Made by a program: the position numbers and the translations under genes. Below the pieces are notes generated by a model that worked only from the letters and a program-made list of their open reading frames with translations, ran no database searches and was not told the DNA's origin. DNA of 64,000 nucleotides from Streptoalloteichus tenebrarius (GTDB lineage Bacteria; Actinomycetota; Actinomycetes; Mycobacteriales; Pseudonocardiaceae): positions 353,601 through 417,600 of the forward strand of contig NZ_JAMTCP010000002.1 of the NCBI RefSeq assembly GCF_024171885.1, given 5' to 3'. This document shows positions 19,285-27,987 of this stretch, in pieces; position 1 is the stretch's first letter; the number at the start of each line of letters is the position of its first letter.

Positions 19285-19352
19285 GTGGCGCTTTCGTTCC
19301 TTGTGCGGCCTTCGGGCTGTCGATAGGCTCGACGCGGGGTCGCCCCCCGGGC
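19276..19352 (+). ncRNA. Candidate small-RNA locus, copy 2 (DnaA box + TAGGCT + C/G hairpin)
   Basis: TAGGCT (19324-19329) lies 39 bp after a DnaA box, with TTGTGC 17 bp before it as a possible -35. It is followed by GTCGCCCCCCGGGCGGGTGG and GGGCTGT, nearly identical to the locus at 9562-9605, and foldable as a GCCCCC/GGGGGC stem-loop. No annotated-looking gene starts here. Confidence 0.35.
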
Positions 19353-19457
19353 GGGTGGGGGCTGTACCGGGGTGGGAGGCGTTGGCGGCGGGTGTGTCGC
19401 CCCCCGGGAGGACGGCGGGCGGCCACTGGGAGCGCCGTTGGCCGGGATCAGCCTGGT

Positions 19458-19474
19458 GATCTCTGTCAGAGATC
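19458..19474. promoter_or_regulatory. 17-bp perfect palindrome
   Basis: GATCTCTG, T, CAGAGATC is a perfect 8-bp inverted repeat with a one-base centre inside the gap after nadC. It could be a protein-binding site or part of the neighbouring repeat family. No gene is clearly downstream. Confidence 0.35.
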
Positions 19475-19549
19475 TTTGCGGGTCCGCTCGTGCGGAGCAC
19501 GCGTCGGAAGACCTGAGGCGTGGGAGAGGCGCGGCGGAACTGCCGTCCG

Positions 19550-19587
19550 CCTCCGCGCGGCACGGAGACACCCGTGCCGCGCGGAGG
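19550..19587. terminator. 16-bp perfect hairpin in the nadC-nitrilase gap
   Basis: CCTCCGCGCGGCACGG (19550-19565) and CCGTGCCGCGCGGAGG (19572-19587) flank a 6-nt loop. It is suitable as a terminator for transcripts reaching it from either side. Confidence 0.55.
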
Positions 19588-19596
19588 CCGGGAACG

Positions 19597-19740
19597 GCTC
19601 GAACCGCTCGAAATCCCGAACCGCTCGAACCCCCGAATCGCACGAGGCTCGAACCAGGCGAGGCTCGAACCGGTCAAGGCCTCGAACCGGCCAAGGGCTC
19701 AAAGCGGGCAAGGCCTCGAACCGGAAACCGGGTGGGGCCC
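19597..19740. repeat. Degenerate GGCTCGAACCGG tandem repeat
   Basis: About eight loose copies of a 15-20 bp unit containing CTCGAACC(G/A)G fill the stretch before the nitrilase stop. They are non-coding in all frames I can follow. Confidence 0.6.
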
Positions 19741-19769
19741 CGACGCACAGCGAACCGGTCGAGGCCTCC

Positions 19770-20576
19770 TCAGAAGCGGCGGTTCGCCAGCACCGGATTG
19801 GTCCGCCTGGCCTCCTCCACCACACCGGGGTCGATGTCGACGACCAGGCAGTCCGGCTCCGTGCCGAGCCGGGAGTGCACCCGACCCCATGGGTCCACCA
19901 CCGTGCTCACCCCGATGCCGCACGGCGCGGCGCCGACCGGCTCCCGCCCCACCGTCACCGGGTCCGCCTGGTCACAGGCCACCACCCACGACGTGGAGTC
20001 CAACGCCCGCGCCCGCACCAGCAGCTCCCACTGCTCCCGCTTGCCGGGGCCCGCGCCCCAGCTCGCCGGCAGCAGGACCACCGAGGCCTCCTGCTCCGCC
20101 AACGCCGTGAACAGCCCGGGGAACCGCACGTCGTAGCAGGTCGCCACGCCGAGGGTGACGTCGGCGACCGTGAACGTCACCGGCCGCTCGCCGGGCGCGA
20201 CGAACTTCGACTCCTGGTACCCGAACGCGTCGAACAGGTGGATCTTGTCGTAGTGGGTCTCCACATCCGGCCCGGTGACGAGCAGCGTGTTGCGCACCCG
20301 CCCGTCCCCGGCCGGCGTGAACATCCCGACGACGACCACGACGCCGGCCTCGGCCGCGATCCGGCGCACCCGCTCCGCCCACGGCCCGTCCAGCGGCTCG
20401 GCCAGCTCCGACCATCTGGCCCCCGAGCAGGCCATCGTGGCCTCGGGGAACACCACCACCTCCGCGCCCCGTTCCGCCGCGGCCGCGACGCCGTCGCGCA
20501 CCAGGGGCAGGTTCGCCTCGGGGTCCGGCGTCGACACGATCTGGCACAGCCCGATCTGCACTGGCTCCTCCTCCAC
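19770..20576 (-). CDS. Nitrilase-superfamily carbon-nitrogen hydrolase
   Basis: A 268-residue amidase-fold enzyme with the complete catalytic triad: E45 (VVFPEATMAC), K111 (HYDKIHLFDAF) and C147 (GVATCYDVRFP). The sequence is closest in feel to the omega-amidase / predicted amidohydrolase branch, but the substrate is not known. It is divergent from a GntR regulator and an oligopeptide-type importer, suggesting catabolism of an imported amide or peptide-like compound. A palindrome overlaps the shared promoter region. Confidence 0.92.
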   Translation of the reverse strand: MEEEPVQIGLCQIVSTPDPEANLPLVRDGVAAAAERGAEVVVFPEATMACSGARWSELAEPLDGPWAERVRRIAAEAGVVVVVGMFTPAGDGRVRNTLLVTGPDVETHYDKIHLFDAFGYQESKFVAPGERPVTFTVADVTLGVATCYDVRFPGLFTALAEQEASVVLLPASWGAGPGKREQWELLVRARALDSTSWVVACDQADPVTVGREPVGAAPCGIGVSTVVDPWGRVHSRLGTEPDCLVVDIDPGVVEEARRTNPVLANRRF

Positions 20577-20583
20577 TCGCGGT

Positions 20584-20598
20584 GGTCATACGATGACC
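20584..20598 (+). promoter_or_regulatory. Candidate GntR operator between nitrilase and gntR
   Basis: GGTCAT, ACG, ATGACC is a perfect inverted repeat 8 bp upstream of the nitrilase start. Short palindromes of this kind are typical of FCD-class GntR regulators, and such a regulator is encoded on the other side of the gap. Confidence 0.65.
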
Positions 20599-20648
20599 GA
20601 CTGTTGTTAGCCTCTCTCAGGGATCGGTGGCACGAGTAGGGGGCGCGG

Positions 20649-21275
20649 GTGACTTCCGGCCGGGAACGCGCGTACGAGTTCCTCAAGGACGCCGTGCTCA
20701 CCGATCCCCGGCTCCAGGGCCAGTTCGTCAGCGAGCAGGAGATCGCCGACCGGGTCGGCGTCTCGCGCACCCCGGTGCGGGAGGCGTTGCTGCTGCTGGC
20801 CGCCGAGGACCTCGTGCGCCTCGTGCCGAAGCGGGGCGCGTACGTGGCGCCCGTCACCGGACGCGAGGTCACCGAGCTGATGGAGTTGCGTGGCGTGCTC
20901 GAACGGTACGCCGCCGAGCGCGTGCTGGTCACGGGTTCCGCTCCGCTGTCGGAGATGCGGCACGCGGTCGAGATGCAGCGCACGCTGCTCGACGCCGCCG
21001 ACGTGCGCTCGTTCGCCGAGTGGGACCAGCGGTTCCACACCGCCCTGGTGGCGGGCACGGGCAACAGCTTGTTGGCCCAGGTCTACGAGGGTCTGCGCGC
21101 GCGTCAGGTGCGGTGCGCGGCCGCCGCGCTCTACCGCACCGTGGAACGCAGGGAGGAGGCGCTGGCCGGGCACGAGGCGATCCTGTCCGCGCTGGCCGAA
21201 GGGGACGCGGTCCTGGCGGGCGCGGCGATCACCACGCACCTGGAGGCGGGGCTGCGGGTGCTGCTCGTCACCTGA
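20649..21275 (+). CDS. GntR-family regulator, FCD class
   Basis: A 208-residue protein with an N-terminal winged helix (FVSEQEIADRVGVSRTPVREAL) and an all-helical FCD effector domain with metal-ligand-type residues in MELRGVLERYAAERV, DQRFHTALVAGTGN and GHEAILSALAEGD. FCD regulators typically bind organic acids or amino-acid-like ligands. It probably controls the divergent nitrilase, itself, and perhaps the importer 84 bp downstream. The GTG at 20649 starts close to the HTH. A TTAGCCT box near 20606 gives a ~35-nt leader. Confidence 0.92.
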   Translation: MTSGRERAYEFLKDAVLTDPRLQGQFVSEQEIADRVGVSRTPVREALLLLAAEDLVRLVPKRGAYVAPVTGREVTELMELRGVLERYAAERVLVTGSAPLSEMRHAVEMQRTLLDAADVRSFAEWDQRFHTALVAGTGNSLLAQVYEGLRARQVRCAAAALYRTVERREEALAGHEAILSALAEGDAVLAGAAITTHLEAGLRVLLVT

Positions 21276-21359
21276 GCCGGGGAGCGGCTGACAAGACCCG
21301 GATTTCGCCGACCAGCAGACTTGTTGCAAGTGCTTCGCAACGGAATCTAGGGTCTGCGC

Positions 21360-22952
21360 GTGCCTTTCCCCCGCCGACTCCTGCCGGGCGCCGCGGCCCT
21401 GGCGGCCGCCGTGGCCGTCGCCGCCTGCTCGACGCCGTCGAACCCCGACTCCGGACGCGACCGGGACCAGCTCACGCTGGCCGACGCCTACGAGCCGGAG
21501 AGCCTCAACCCGTTGCTCGGCTACGGGGAGGAGGGCGTGTCCAAGATCTTCGACGGGCTGTTGACCTACCGCGCGGACCGCAGCCTGGAGCCGGCGCTGG
21601 CCGCCGAGCTGCCCCAGCCCTCCGCCGACGGCCGGTCGTGGACCGTCAAGCTCCGCAAGGACGTCAGGTTCCACGACGGCTCGACCTTCGGCGCCGAGGA
21701 CGTGGTGGCCACCTACAGGGCCGCGCTCGACCCGGCCTACGCCTCCACCATCCGCTCCAACCTGTCCATGATCACCAACGTGGAGCAGGTCGACCCGCTG
21801 ACCGTGCGGTTCGACCTCGCCCACCCCTACGCGCCCTTCGGCCACAAGCTCGTGCTGGGCGTGCTGCCCAGCGAGGCCCTGGCCAAGCCGGAGCCGCAGG
21901 ACCGGTCGCCGATCGGCACCAAGCCGGTGGGCACGGGCCCGTTCCGGCTCACCGAGTGGCGCAAGGGCGAGCGCATGGTGCTGGAGGCCAACGACAACTA
22001 CTGGCACGGCACCCCCAAGATCCGCAAGGTCACCGTCGTCTTCGCCATCGACGACAACACGCGCGCGCAGCGCATGCGCGGCGGCGAGTTCGACGGCGGC
22101 CCGCTGCCGCCGAACCTGGCCAAGACCTTCGAGGGCGTCGACGGCTACCAGGTCGTGACGCACAGGAGCGCCGACTACCGCACGGTGGTCCTGCCCTCGG
22201 CCAACCCGGTCACCGGCGACAAGGCGATGCGGCTGGCGCTGAACCTGGCCATGAACCGGCAGGGCATGATCGACGCCCTGCTCGGTGGCAAGGGCGCGCC
22301 CGCGTCGACCCTGATCCCGCAGGCGCTGCCCGAGTTCGTCGAGCCCTCCGCCCAGTTCCGGTACGACAAGGCCGAGGCGGAGCGCGTGCTCGACGCCGCG
22401 GGCTGGGTCAGGGGCGCGGACGGGGTGCGGGCCAGGGACGGCCAGCGTGCGAAGTTCAGCCTGATGTACCCGGCCGGCGACAACGTCCGCAAGGACCTCG
22501 CGCAGGCCTTCGCCTCGGACGCCAAGGCGGTGGGTGTCGAGGTCGCGCTGGAGGGCCTCGGCTGGGAGGCCATCGAGCCGAGGATGGGCAACGACGCCCT
22601 CGTGCTGGGCGGCGGCAACCCGCTCGACCCCGACCTGAAGGCCTACCCGCTGCTGCACTCCTCCTACGCGGCCAACGGGTTCAACAACCCCGGCTCCTAC
22701 CGCAACGCCGAGGTGGACGCCGCGCTGGAGGCGGGCCGGCGGACCACCGACCCCGCCCAGCGGGTCGCCGCGTACAAGCAGTTCCAGCGGGCCTACGTCG
22801 CCGACCCCGGCATGGTGTTCCTGGTCTTCCTCGACCACACCTACGTGGTGCGGGAGGGCTGGACGGGCTACCAGGAGGTCGTGGAGCCGCACACCCACGG
22901 CTTCACCTGGGGCCCGTGGTGGAACCTCCAGGAATGGGCGCCCAAGCGATGA
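21360..22952 (+). CDS. ABC importer substrate-binding lipoprotein (SBP family 5, Opp/Nik type)
   Basis: A 530-residue exported lipoprotein. The signal peptide has RR then AAALAAAVAVAAC, with the lipid-modified cysteine at C23, followed by a flexible linker. The family-5 body is clear: YEPESLNPLLGYGEEG, FDGLLTYRAD, DGRSWTVKLRKDVRFHDGS and GTGPFRLTEWRKGERMVLEA. Such proteins bind peptides, nickel chelates or sugars, and the ligand cannot be read from sequence. TAGGGT (21348-21353), 6 nt before GTG, indicates a leaderless mRNA for the five-gene transporter operon. Confidence 0.94.
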   Translation: MPFPRRLLPGAAALAAAVAVAACSTPSNPDSGRDRDQLTLADAYEPESLNPLLGYGEEGVSKIFDGLLTYRADRSLEPALAAELPQPSADGRSWTVKLRKDVRFHDGSTFGAEDVVATYRAALDPAYASTIRSNLSMITNVEQVDPLTVRFDLAHPYAPFGHKLVLGVLPSEALAKPEPQDRSPIGTKPVGTGPFRLTEWRKGERMVLEANDNYWHGTPKIRKVTVVFAIDDNTRAQRMRGGEFDGGPLPPNLAKTFEGVDGYQVVTHRSADYRTVVLPSANPVTGDKAMRLALNLAMNRQGMIDALLGGKGAPASTLIPQALPEFVEPSAQFRYDKAEAERVLDAAGWVRGADGVRARDGQRAKFSLMYPAGDNVRKDLAQAFASDAKAVGVEVALEGLGWEAIEPRMGNDALVLGGGNPLDPDLKAYPLLHSSYAANGFNNPGSYRNAEVDAALEAGRRTTDPAQRVAAYKQFQRAYVADPGMVFLVFLDHTYVVREGWTGYQEVVEPHTHGFTWGPWWNLQEWAPKR

Positions 22953-24004
22953 CCGAGGGCGCGACAGGTCGGGCCACGCCGGCGGCCGCACGGGGCCGGC
23001 GTGGCCCGTCCCGCGCCGCCGGACGCTCGCGCGCCCGCGCCGTCGCGGCCCTGGTCGGCCGGCGGCTCCTCTTCGCGGTGCCGGTGCTCGTGCTGGTCAG
23101 CGGGGCCGTGTTCGCCCTCGGCGCGCTCTCCCCGTTCGACCCGGTCAAGCAGTACTACGGCGTGCAGATCTTCAACGCGTCCCGGGAGGACGTCGAGCGG
23201 GTGCGCGCCGAGCTGGGCGTGGACGACCCGGTGATCGTCCAGTTCGGACGGTGGGCCGGCGGGCTGCTGACCGGGGACCCTGGCAACAGCCGGTCCTTCC
23301 GCCAGCCGGTGGCCGACGTCGTCGGCGAGCGGCTGCCGTGGACGTTGCTGTTGGTCGGCGTGGCCCTGGTGGTCGCGGTGCTGCTGGCGCTGCTGCTCGG
23401 GGTGGCCGCCGCGTGGCGTCAGGGCGGCTGGCTGGACCGGGTGGTGACGGCCGTCGGCCACGCGCTGGAGGGCGTGCCGCCGTTCGTGTTGGCGCTGGGC
23501 GCGATCGCGGTGTTCGCGTTGGGCCTGGGCTGGCTGCCGGTGGCCGGGCTCAGTGACGCGGGGGCCGAGGCGAGCGCGGGCCAGGTGGCCCGGCACCTGG
23601 TGCTGCCCGCGCTGGTGTTGGGGATCTCGCAGTCGCCGTGGCTGGTGCTGCACGTGCGGCAGTCGCTGCTGGCGGCCCTGGCGGAGGACCACGTGACCGG
23701 CGCGCGGGCCAGGGGTCTGGCCGAGCGGGTGGTCGTGCTGCGGCACGCCCTGCCCACGGCGCTGCTGCCGTTCGTCGCGCTGGTCGGCGCGCGGGTCCCG
23801 GAGCTGGTCACCGGCGCGGTGCTCGTCGAGGAGGTCTTCTCGTGGCCGGGGGTGGCCTCGGCCGTGGTGAAGGCCGCGCTGGCGGTGGACTTCCCGCTGC
23901 TCGCGGCGTTGACCCTGTTGGCGACGGTGGCCGTGTTGCTCGGTTCGCTGCTGGCCGACGTGGCCTCCGCGCTGCTCGACCCGAGGGTGGCGACCGATGG
24001 CTGA
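22949..24004 (+). CDS. ABC importer permease, OppB/NikB type
   Basis: A 351-residue inner-membrane subunit with six predicted membrane segments. The first is at LLFAVPVLVLVSGAVFALGAL, after a ~40-residue Arg/Ala-rich cytoplasmic tail. The family features are YYGVQIFNASREDVERVRAELGVDD, which is the periplasmic loop, and the EAA loop near AEDHVTGARARGLAERVVVL. ATG overlaps the lipoprotein stop (ATGA). It pairs with the next permease. Confidence 0.94.
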   Translation: MTEGATGRATPAAARGRRGPSRAAGRSRARAVAALVGRRLLFAVPVLVLVSGAVFALGALSPFDPVKQYYGVQIFNASREDVERVRAELGVDDPVIVQFGRWAGGLLTGDPGNSRSFRQPVADVVGERLPWTLLLVGVALVVAVLLALLLGVAAAWRQGGWLDRVVTAVGHALEGVPPFVLALGAIAVFALGLGWLPVAGLSDAGAEASAGQVARHLVLPALVLGISQSPWLVLHVRQSLLAALAEDHVTGARARGLAERVVVLRHALPTALLPFVALVGARVPELVTGAVLVEEVFSWPGVASAVVKAALAVDFPLLAALTLLATVAVLLGSLLADVASALLDPRVATDG

Positions 24005-24953
24005 CCTGGTGACGTCGTCCACAGAGGACAGTTCTGTTCCCTCGGCCGGTGGGCCGACGGCCCCCGCCGCGTGGCGGTCGGCCGCGCGCCGCCGCGCCGG
24101 GACCCCGCGCGCCTCAATCGGCTCCGGCCGGGCGGCCCGGCTGCGCTGGATCGTCGGCGCGGCAACCCTGGCGGCGCTCGCCGTGGGCGCGGTCCTGCTG
24201 CCGTGGCTGGGCGGGCTGGACGAGCGGGTGCTCGACTACGCCGCCGTGCGCCGTCCCCCCGGCCCCGACCACCTGTTCGGCACCGACGAGACCGGACGCG
24301 ACCTGCTGTTGCTGGCCTTCGCGGGACTGCGGGTGTCGCTGCTGGTGGCCGTGCTGTGCGCGGTGGTCTCCACCATGCTCGGCGCCGTCGTGGGGGCGGT
24401 CTCCGGCGCGGTCGGCGGTTGGACCGACCGCTTGCTCATGCGCCTGGTGGACACCGTCAACGCCGTGCCGCACCTGTTGCTGGGCATCGTGATCGTCGCC
24501 CTGTACCGGGGGAGCCTCACGGCCGTGGTGGCCTCGATCGCGCTGACCCACTGGACGACGGTCGCCAGGATCGTCCGCTCCGAGGTGCTGTCCCTGCGGC
24601 AGCGCCCCTACATCGACGCCGCCATCTCGGGCGGTGCCTCGCGGTGGCGCGTGGTGCGCCGGCACCTGCTGCCGGCGGTCGTGCCGCAGGCCGCGATCTC
24701 CGCGGTCCTGCTGCTGCCGCACGCGGTGTGGCACGAGACCGCGCTGAGCTTCCTCGGGCTGGGCCTGCCGCCGCACATGGCCAGCATCGGCAACATCCTC
24801 GGCGACGGCAGGGACGCGGTGCTGCTGGGCGCGTGGTGGATCGTCGTGCTGCCCTCGGTGCTGCTGATCGTCGCCACCCTCGCCGTGTCGGGCGTCGCGG
24901 CGACCTGGCGGGACCGGCTGGTTCCCCGACGTCGATCGGAGCTGGCGCTGTGA
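23997..24953 (+). CDS. ABC importer permease, OppC/NikC type
   Basis: A 318-residue second permease. A long ~50-residue N-terminal tail precedes the first helix (IVGAATLAALAVGAVLLPWL). PDHLFGTDETGRDLLLLAFAG is the usual OppC motif, and the EAA loop is near YIDAAISGGASRWRVVRRHL. It overlaps the preceding gene by 8 bp, and its stop overlaps the next start (GTGA). Confidence 0.94.
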   Translation: MADLVTSSTEDSSVPSAGGPTAPAAWRSAARRRAGTPRASIGSGRAARLRWIVGAATLAALAVGAVLLPWLGGLDERVLDYAAVRRPPGPDHLFGTDETGRDLLLLAFAGLRVSLLVAVLCAVVSTMLGAVVGAVSGAVGGWTDRLLMRLVDTVNAVPHLLLGIVIVALYRGSLTAVVASIALTHWTTVARIVRSEVLSLRQRPYIDAAISGGASRWRVVRRHLLPAVVPQAAISAVLLLPHAVWHETALSFLGLGLPPHMASIGNILGDGRDAVLLGAWWIVVLPSVLLIVATLAVSGVAATWRDRLVPRRRSELAL

Positions 24954-25960
24954 CCACGACCGCGCGTGAGCCGAGGCAGGCCCCGCTGGGCGCGGCGACG
25001 CCGCTGTTGAGCGTCGACCGGCTGTCGGTCCGCTTCCTGCTGGGCCGCGGCGGGCGGCGCGGCGAGGTCCGCGCGGTCACCGACGCGTCCTTCGACCTGC
25101 GCCCCGGCCAACTGCTGACGCTGGTGGGGGAGAGCGGCTGCGGCAAGTCCGTGCTGGCCTCGGCCCTGCTGGGCCTGTTGCCGGGCAACGCCCAGCTCAG
25201 GGGGACGGCAACACTGTCCACACAGGACGGTGGGCGGGTGGAGCTGCTGTCCGCGCCGGAGAGCGTGCTGGCCGGCCGGGTGCGGGGCAGGCTGGTCGGC
25301 CTGGTCCCGCAGTCCTCGGCCACCCACCTCACCCCGGTGCGCACGGCGCGCAGCCAGCTCCTGGAGGCGGTGCGGGCGTTGCGGCCCGGGCTGGACGACC
25401 CGGCCGGGCTGGTCGACCACCTCGCGGAACGCGTCGGCCTCGAACCCGCGGTGCTCGACCGGTACCCGCACGAGCTGTCCGGCGGGACCGCCCAGCGCGT
25501 CGCGGTGGCGTTGGCGCTGGCCGGCGACCCGCCGGTCGTGCTCGCCGACGAACCCACGACCGGCCTGGACCGGCCGCTGGTCGACCGCACCGTCGACCTG
25601 CTCGCCGGCCTGGCCGAGGAGGGCAGGGCCGTCCTGATGATCACCCACGACCTGGCGGCGGCCCGCGGGGTGGCCACCGACGTGGCCGTGATGTACGCCA
25701 GCCGCCTGGTCGAGATCGGACCGGCCGGCCGGGTCTTCGACGACCCGTGGCACCCCTACACGGCCGGGCTGCTGGCCGCGTTGCCCGAGGGCGGGTTCAC
25801 GCCGATCCCCGGGCACCCGCCCGAGCTGACCGCCCTGCCCGACGGGTGCGCATTCGCGCCCCGCTGCGCGCTGCTCGGCGCCCGCGACGAGCGCTGCACC
25901 GGGCGGCCCGAGCTGGTCCGGCACGACGACCGCATGGTCGCGTGCCGCCGCCCGTGCTGA
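24950..25960 (+). CDS. ABC importer ATP-binding protein, OppD/DppD type
   Basis: A 336-residue ATPase with Walker A GESGCGKS (residues 60-67), signature ELSGGTAQRVAVALALA, Walker B VVLADEPTTGLD and the switch histidine in MITHDLAAA. The C-terminal oligopeptide-transporter extension includes cysteines in CAFAPRCALLGARDERC, normal for this branch. The first 15 residues before LLSVDRLSVRF are not conserved. Confidence 0.93.
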   Translation: MTTTAREPRQAPLGAATPLLSVDRLSVRFLLGRGGRRGEVRAVTDASFDLRPGQLLTLVGESGCGKSVLASALLGLLPGNAQLRGTATLSTQDGGRVELLSAPESVLAGRVRGRLVGLVPQSSATHLTPVRTARSQLLEAVRALRPGLDDPAGLVDHLAERVGLEPAVLDRYPHELSGGTAQRVAVALALAGDPPVVLADEPTTGLDRPLVDRTVDLLAGLAEEGRAVLMITHDLAAARGVATDVAVMYASRLVEIGPAGRVFDDPWHPYTAGLLAALPEGGFTPIPGHPPELTALPDGCAFAPRCALLGARDERCTGRPELVRHDDRMVACRRPC

Positions 25961-26601
25961 CCGGGGCCGGCCTGGTCGCCGGCTACACCAGGGGACACCC
26001 CGTGCTGTCCGGGGTGGACGTGGAGGTCCGCCCCGGCGAGGTGCTCGGCATGGCGGGGCCCAGCGGCTGCGGCAAGTCCACGCTGGCCAGGGTGCTCACG
26101 CTGCTGTTGGCGCCGTGGGCGGGCGAGGTGCGGCTGGATGGCGCGCCCGTGCGCCGGTTCCGGCACGCCGCCCCGCGCGAGCAGCGCACCGCGGTCGGCG
26201 TGGTGTTCCAGCAGCCGCGACTGTCGGTCGACCCCCGGTTCACGCTCCGCGAGGTGGTGGCCGAGCCGATGCTGGCCAGCGGCCGCGCCGGGGACGTCGC
26301 CGACCGGGTGGACGAGCTGGCCGACCAGGTCGGCCTGACCGCCGAGCTGCTGCGCCGGCGCCCGCACGAGGTCAGCGACGGCCAGCTCCAGCGGGCCTGC
26401 CTGGCCCGCGCGCTCTCCCTGCGCCCCCGCTACCTGGTCTGCGACGAGATGACCGCGATGCTGGACGCGTCCACGACCGCCGCGCTGGTGCGCGTGGTCA
26501 ACGCGCACGTCGAGTCCACCGGCGCGGGCGTCCTGGCGATCAGCCACGATGACTCCCTGCTCGGGGTGTGGGCCGACAGGGTGATGCGTCTCGCGCCGTG
26601 A
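25954..26601 (+). CDS. ABC importer ATP-binding protein, OppF/DppF type
   Basis: A 215-residue second ATPase with Walker A GPSGCGKST (35-43), Q-loop VVFQQPRLSVDPRFT, Walker B YLVCDEMTAMLD and the switch in AISHDDSLL. The signature is VSDGQLQRACLARAL, with Asp in place of the first Gly of LSGGQ, a mild variation. It lacks the C-terminal Opp extension, making it shorter than usual. The start could be GTG 25954 or GTG 25942; both overlap the preceding gene. Confidence 0.9.
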   Translation: MLTGAGLVAGYTRGHPVLSGVDVEVRPGEVLGMAGPSGCGKSTLARVLTLLLAPWAGEVRLDGAPVRRFRHAAPREQRTAVGVVFQQPRLSVDPRFTLREVVAEPMLASGRAGDVADRVDELADQVGLTAELLRRRPHEVSDGQLQRACLARALSLRPRYLVCDEMTAMLDASTTAALVRVVNAHVESTGAGVLAISHDDSLLGVWADRVMRLAP

Positions 26602-26674
26602 GCGGCCCCGAGGGGCGCCTCGCGGCGGGGGTCGGTGTGGCGGGGGTCGGTGTGGTGAGACAGGAGGGTGACCA

Positions 26675-27847
26675 GTGATCGATCTTGACGCCGTGCGCGC
26701 CGACACGCCCGCGTGCCGTGACCAGGTCTTCCTGGACAGCGCGGGGTCCTCGCTGCCGCCCAGACCGGTCCTCGACGCGGTGGTCGGCCACCTCCGCCGG
26801 GAGGCCGAGGTCGGCGGCTACCGCGCGGCCCAGGAGCGGATCGACGAGATCGAGGCCGGCTACGGCGTGGCCGCCGACCTGCTCGGCTGCCGGCCCGAGG
26901 AGATCGCGTTCACCGACAGCGCCACCCGGTCCTGGGACCTCGCCTTCGCCGCGGTCCCGCTCGCCGAGGGCGACCGCGTGCTGGTGACCGAGGCGGAGTA
27001 CGCCGGCAACGCGGTGGCGCTGCTGCACCGCGCCGCCGCCGTGGGCGCGACCGTGGAGCCGATCCCCTCCGACGAGCACGGCGCGGTGTCGGTCGAGGCG
27101 CTGCGGGACCTGCTCGACGAGCGCGTGCGACTGGTGTCGCTGGTGCACGTGCCGACCAACGGCGGCCTGGTCAACCCGGTGCGCGAGGTCGCCGACGCCG
27201 CGCACGAGGTGGGCGCCCTGGTCCTGCTCGACGCCTGCCAGTCCGTGGGCCAGCTACGGGTCAGGATGGACGAGCTGGACGTGGACATGGTGTCGGTGAC
27301 CGGCCGCAAGTGGCTGCGCGGACCGCGCGGCACCGGCCTGCTCGCCGTGCGCGAGTCGGCCGCCGGGCTGCTGCGGCCCTACCTGGTCGACCACCACGGC
27401 GCGGACTGGATCGCGCCGAACCAGGCGCGGCTGCGCCCCGACGCCCGCGTCTTCGAGCTGTGGGAGTACAACGTCGCCGACCGGCTGGGACTCGTCGCGG
27501 CGATGCGGTACGCGCTGGGGCTGGGTGTCGACGCCATCGCCGCGACGGTGGTGGAGCGGGCGGAGCGGGTGCGTGCCGGGCTCTCCGCGTTGCCCGGGGT
27601 GACCGTGCGGGACCTCGGCCGGCAGCGCTGCGGCATCGTCAGTTTCACCGTCGACGGCATGTCGCCCGAGACGGTGCGGGACACGCTGCGGGAGCGGGGT
27701 GTCACCGTGACCGTCAGCCGGGTCTCGTCGACCCTGCTGGACATGACCCGGCGCGGGCTCGACGCCGTGGTGCGGGCCTCGCCGCACTACTTCGTGTCGC
27801 CGGAGCAGGTCGACGAGTTCGTCGCGGCCGTGGCCGACCTCCGCTGA
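26675..27847 (+). CDS. Class V aminotransferase / cysteine-desulfurase-like PLP enzyme
   Basis: A 390-residue fold-type I PLP enzyme with FLDSAGSSLPPRPV near the start, GGLVNPVREVADAAHEVGAL, the cofactor aspartate in VLLDACQSVGQ and the PLP lysine K212 in TGRKWLRGPRGTG. No conserved SufS/IscS cysteine loop is obvious, and no suf or egt genes are nearby, so it may be a lyase or aminotransferase rather than a sulfur donor. AGGAGG precedes the GTG. It follows the importer by 73 bp and may be co-transcribed, perhaps processing the imported compound. Confidence 0.9.
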   Translation: MIDLDAVRADTPACRDQVFLDSAGSSLPPRPVLDAVVGHLRREAEVGGYRAAQERIDEIEAGYGVAADLLGCRPEEIAFTDSATRSWDLAFAAVPLAEGDRVLVTEAEYAGNAVALLHRAAAVGATVEPIPSDEHGAVSVEALRDLLDERVRLVSLVHVPTNGGLVNPVREVADAAHEVGALVLLDACQSVGQLRVRMDELDVDMVSVTGRKWLRGPRGTGLLAVRESAAGLLRPYLVDHHGADWIAPNQARLRPDARVFELWEYNVADRLGLVAAMRYALGLGVDAIAATVVERAERVRAGLSALPGVTVRDLGRQRCGIVSFTVDGMSPETVRDTLRERGVTVTVSRVSSTLLDMTRRGLDAVVRASPHYFVSPEQVDEFVAAVADLR

Positions 27848-27857
27848 GGTTCTCCTG

Positions 27858-27947
27858 GGAGCCGAGGTTCCTGAAGCCGAGGCTCCCGGAGCCGAGGTTC
27901 CTGAAGCCGAGGTTCCTGAAGCCAGGGTCCCCAACGCTGAGGCTCCC
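27858..27947. repeat. 15-bp tandem repeat, six copies
   Basis: Units of the form GGAGCCGAGGTTCCT / GAAGCCGAGGCTCCC follow each other six times right after the aminotransferase stop. The later copies are more diverged. Confidence 0.85.
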
Positions 27948-27971
27948 CGAGCGCGCCCCTGGGCGCGCTCG
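27948..27971 (+). terminator. Hairpin after the importer/aminotransferase operon
   Basis: CGAGCGCGCCC and GGGCGCGCTCG pair around a tiny CT centre (in practice the inner pairs open to make the loop). There is no T run. It is about 100 bp after the aminotransferase stop. Confidence 0.5.
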
Positions 27972-27987
27972 GCGCCCAGCCCTGCTC

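Noticed and set aside
19208..19459. 83-codon + strand frame after nadC and a similar VGAV-starting frame near 9595, considered as paralogous peptides
   Set aside because: Only a few residues are shared, frames diverge quickly, and the shared DNA is better explained by the promoter-hairpin element.
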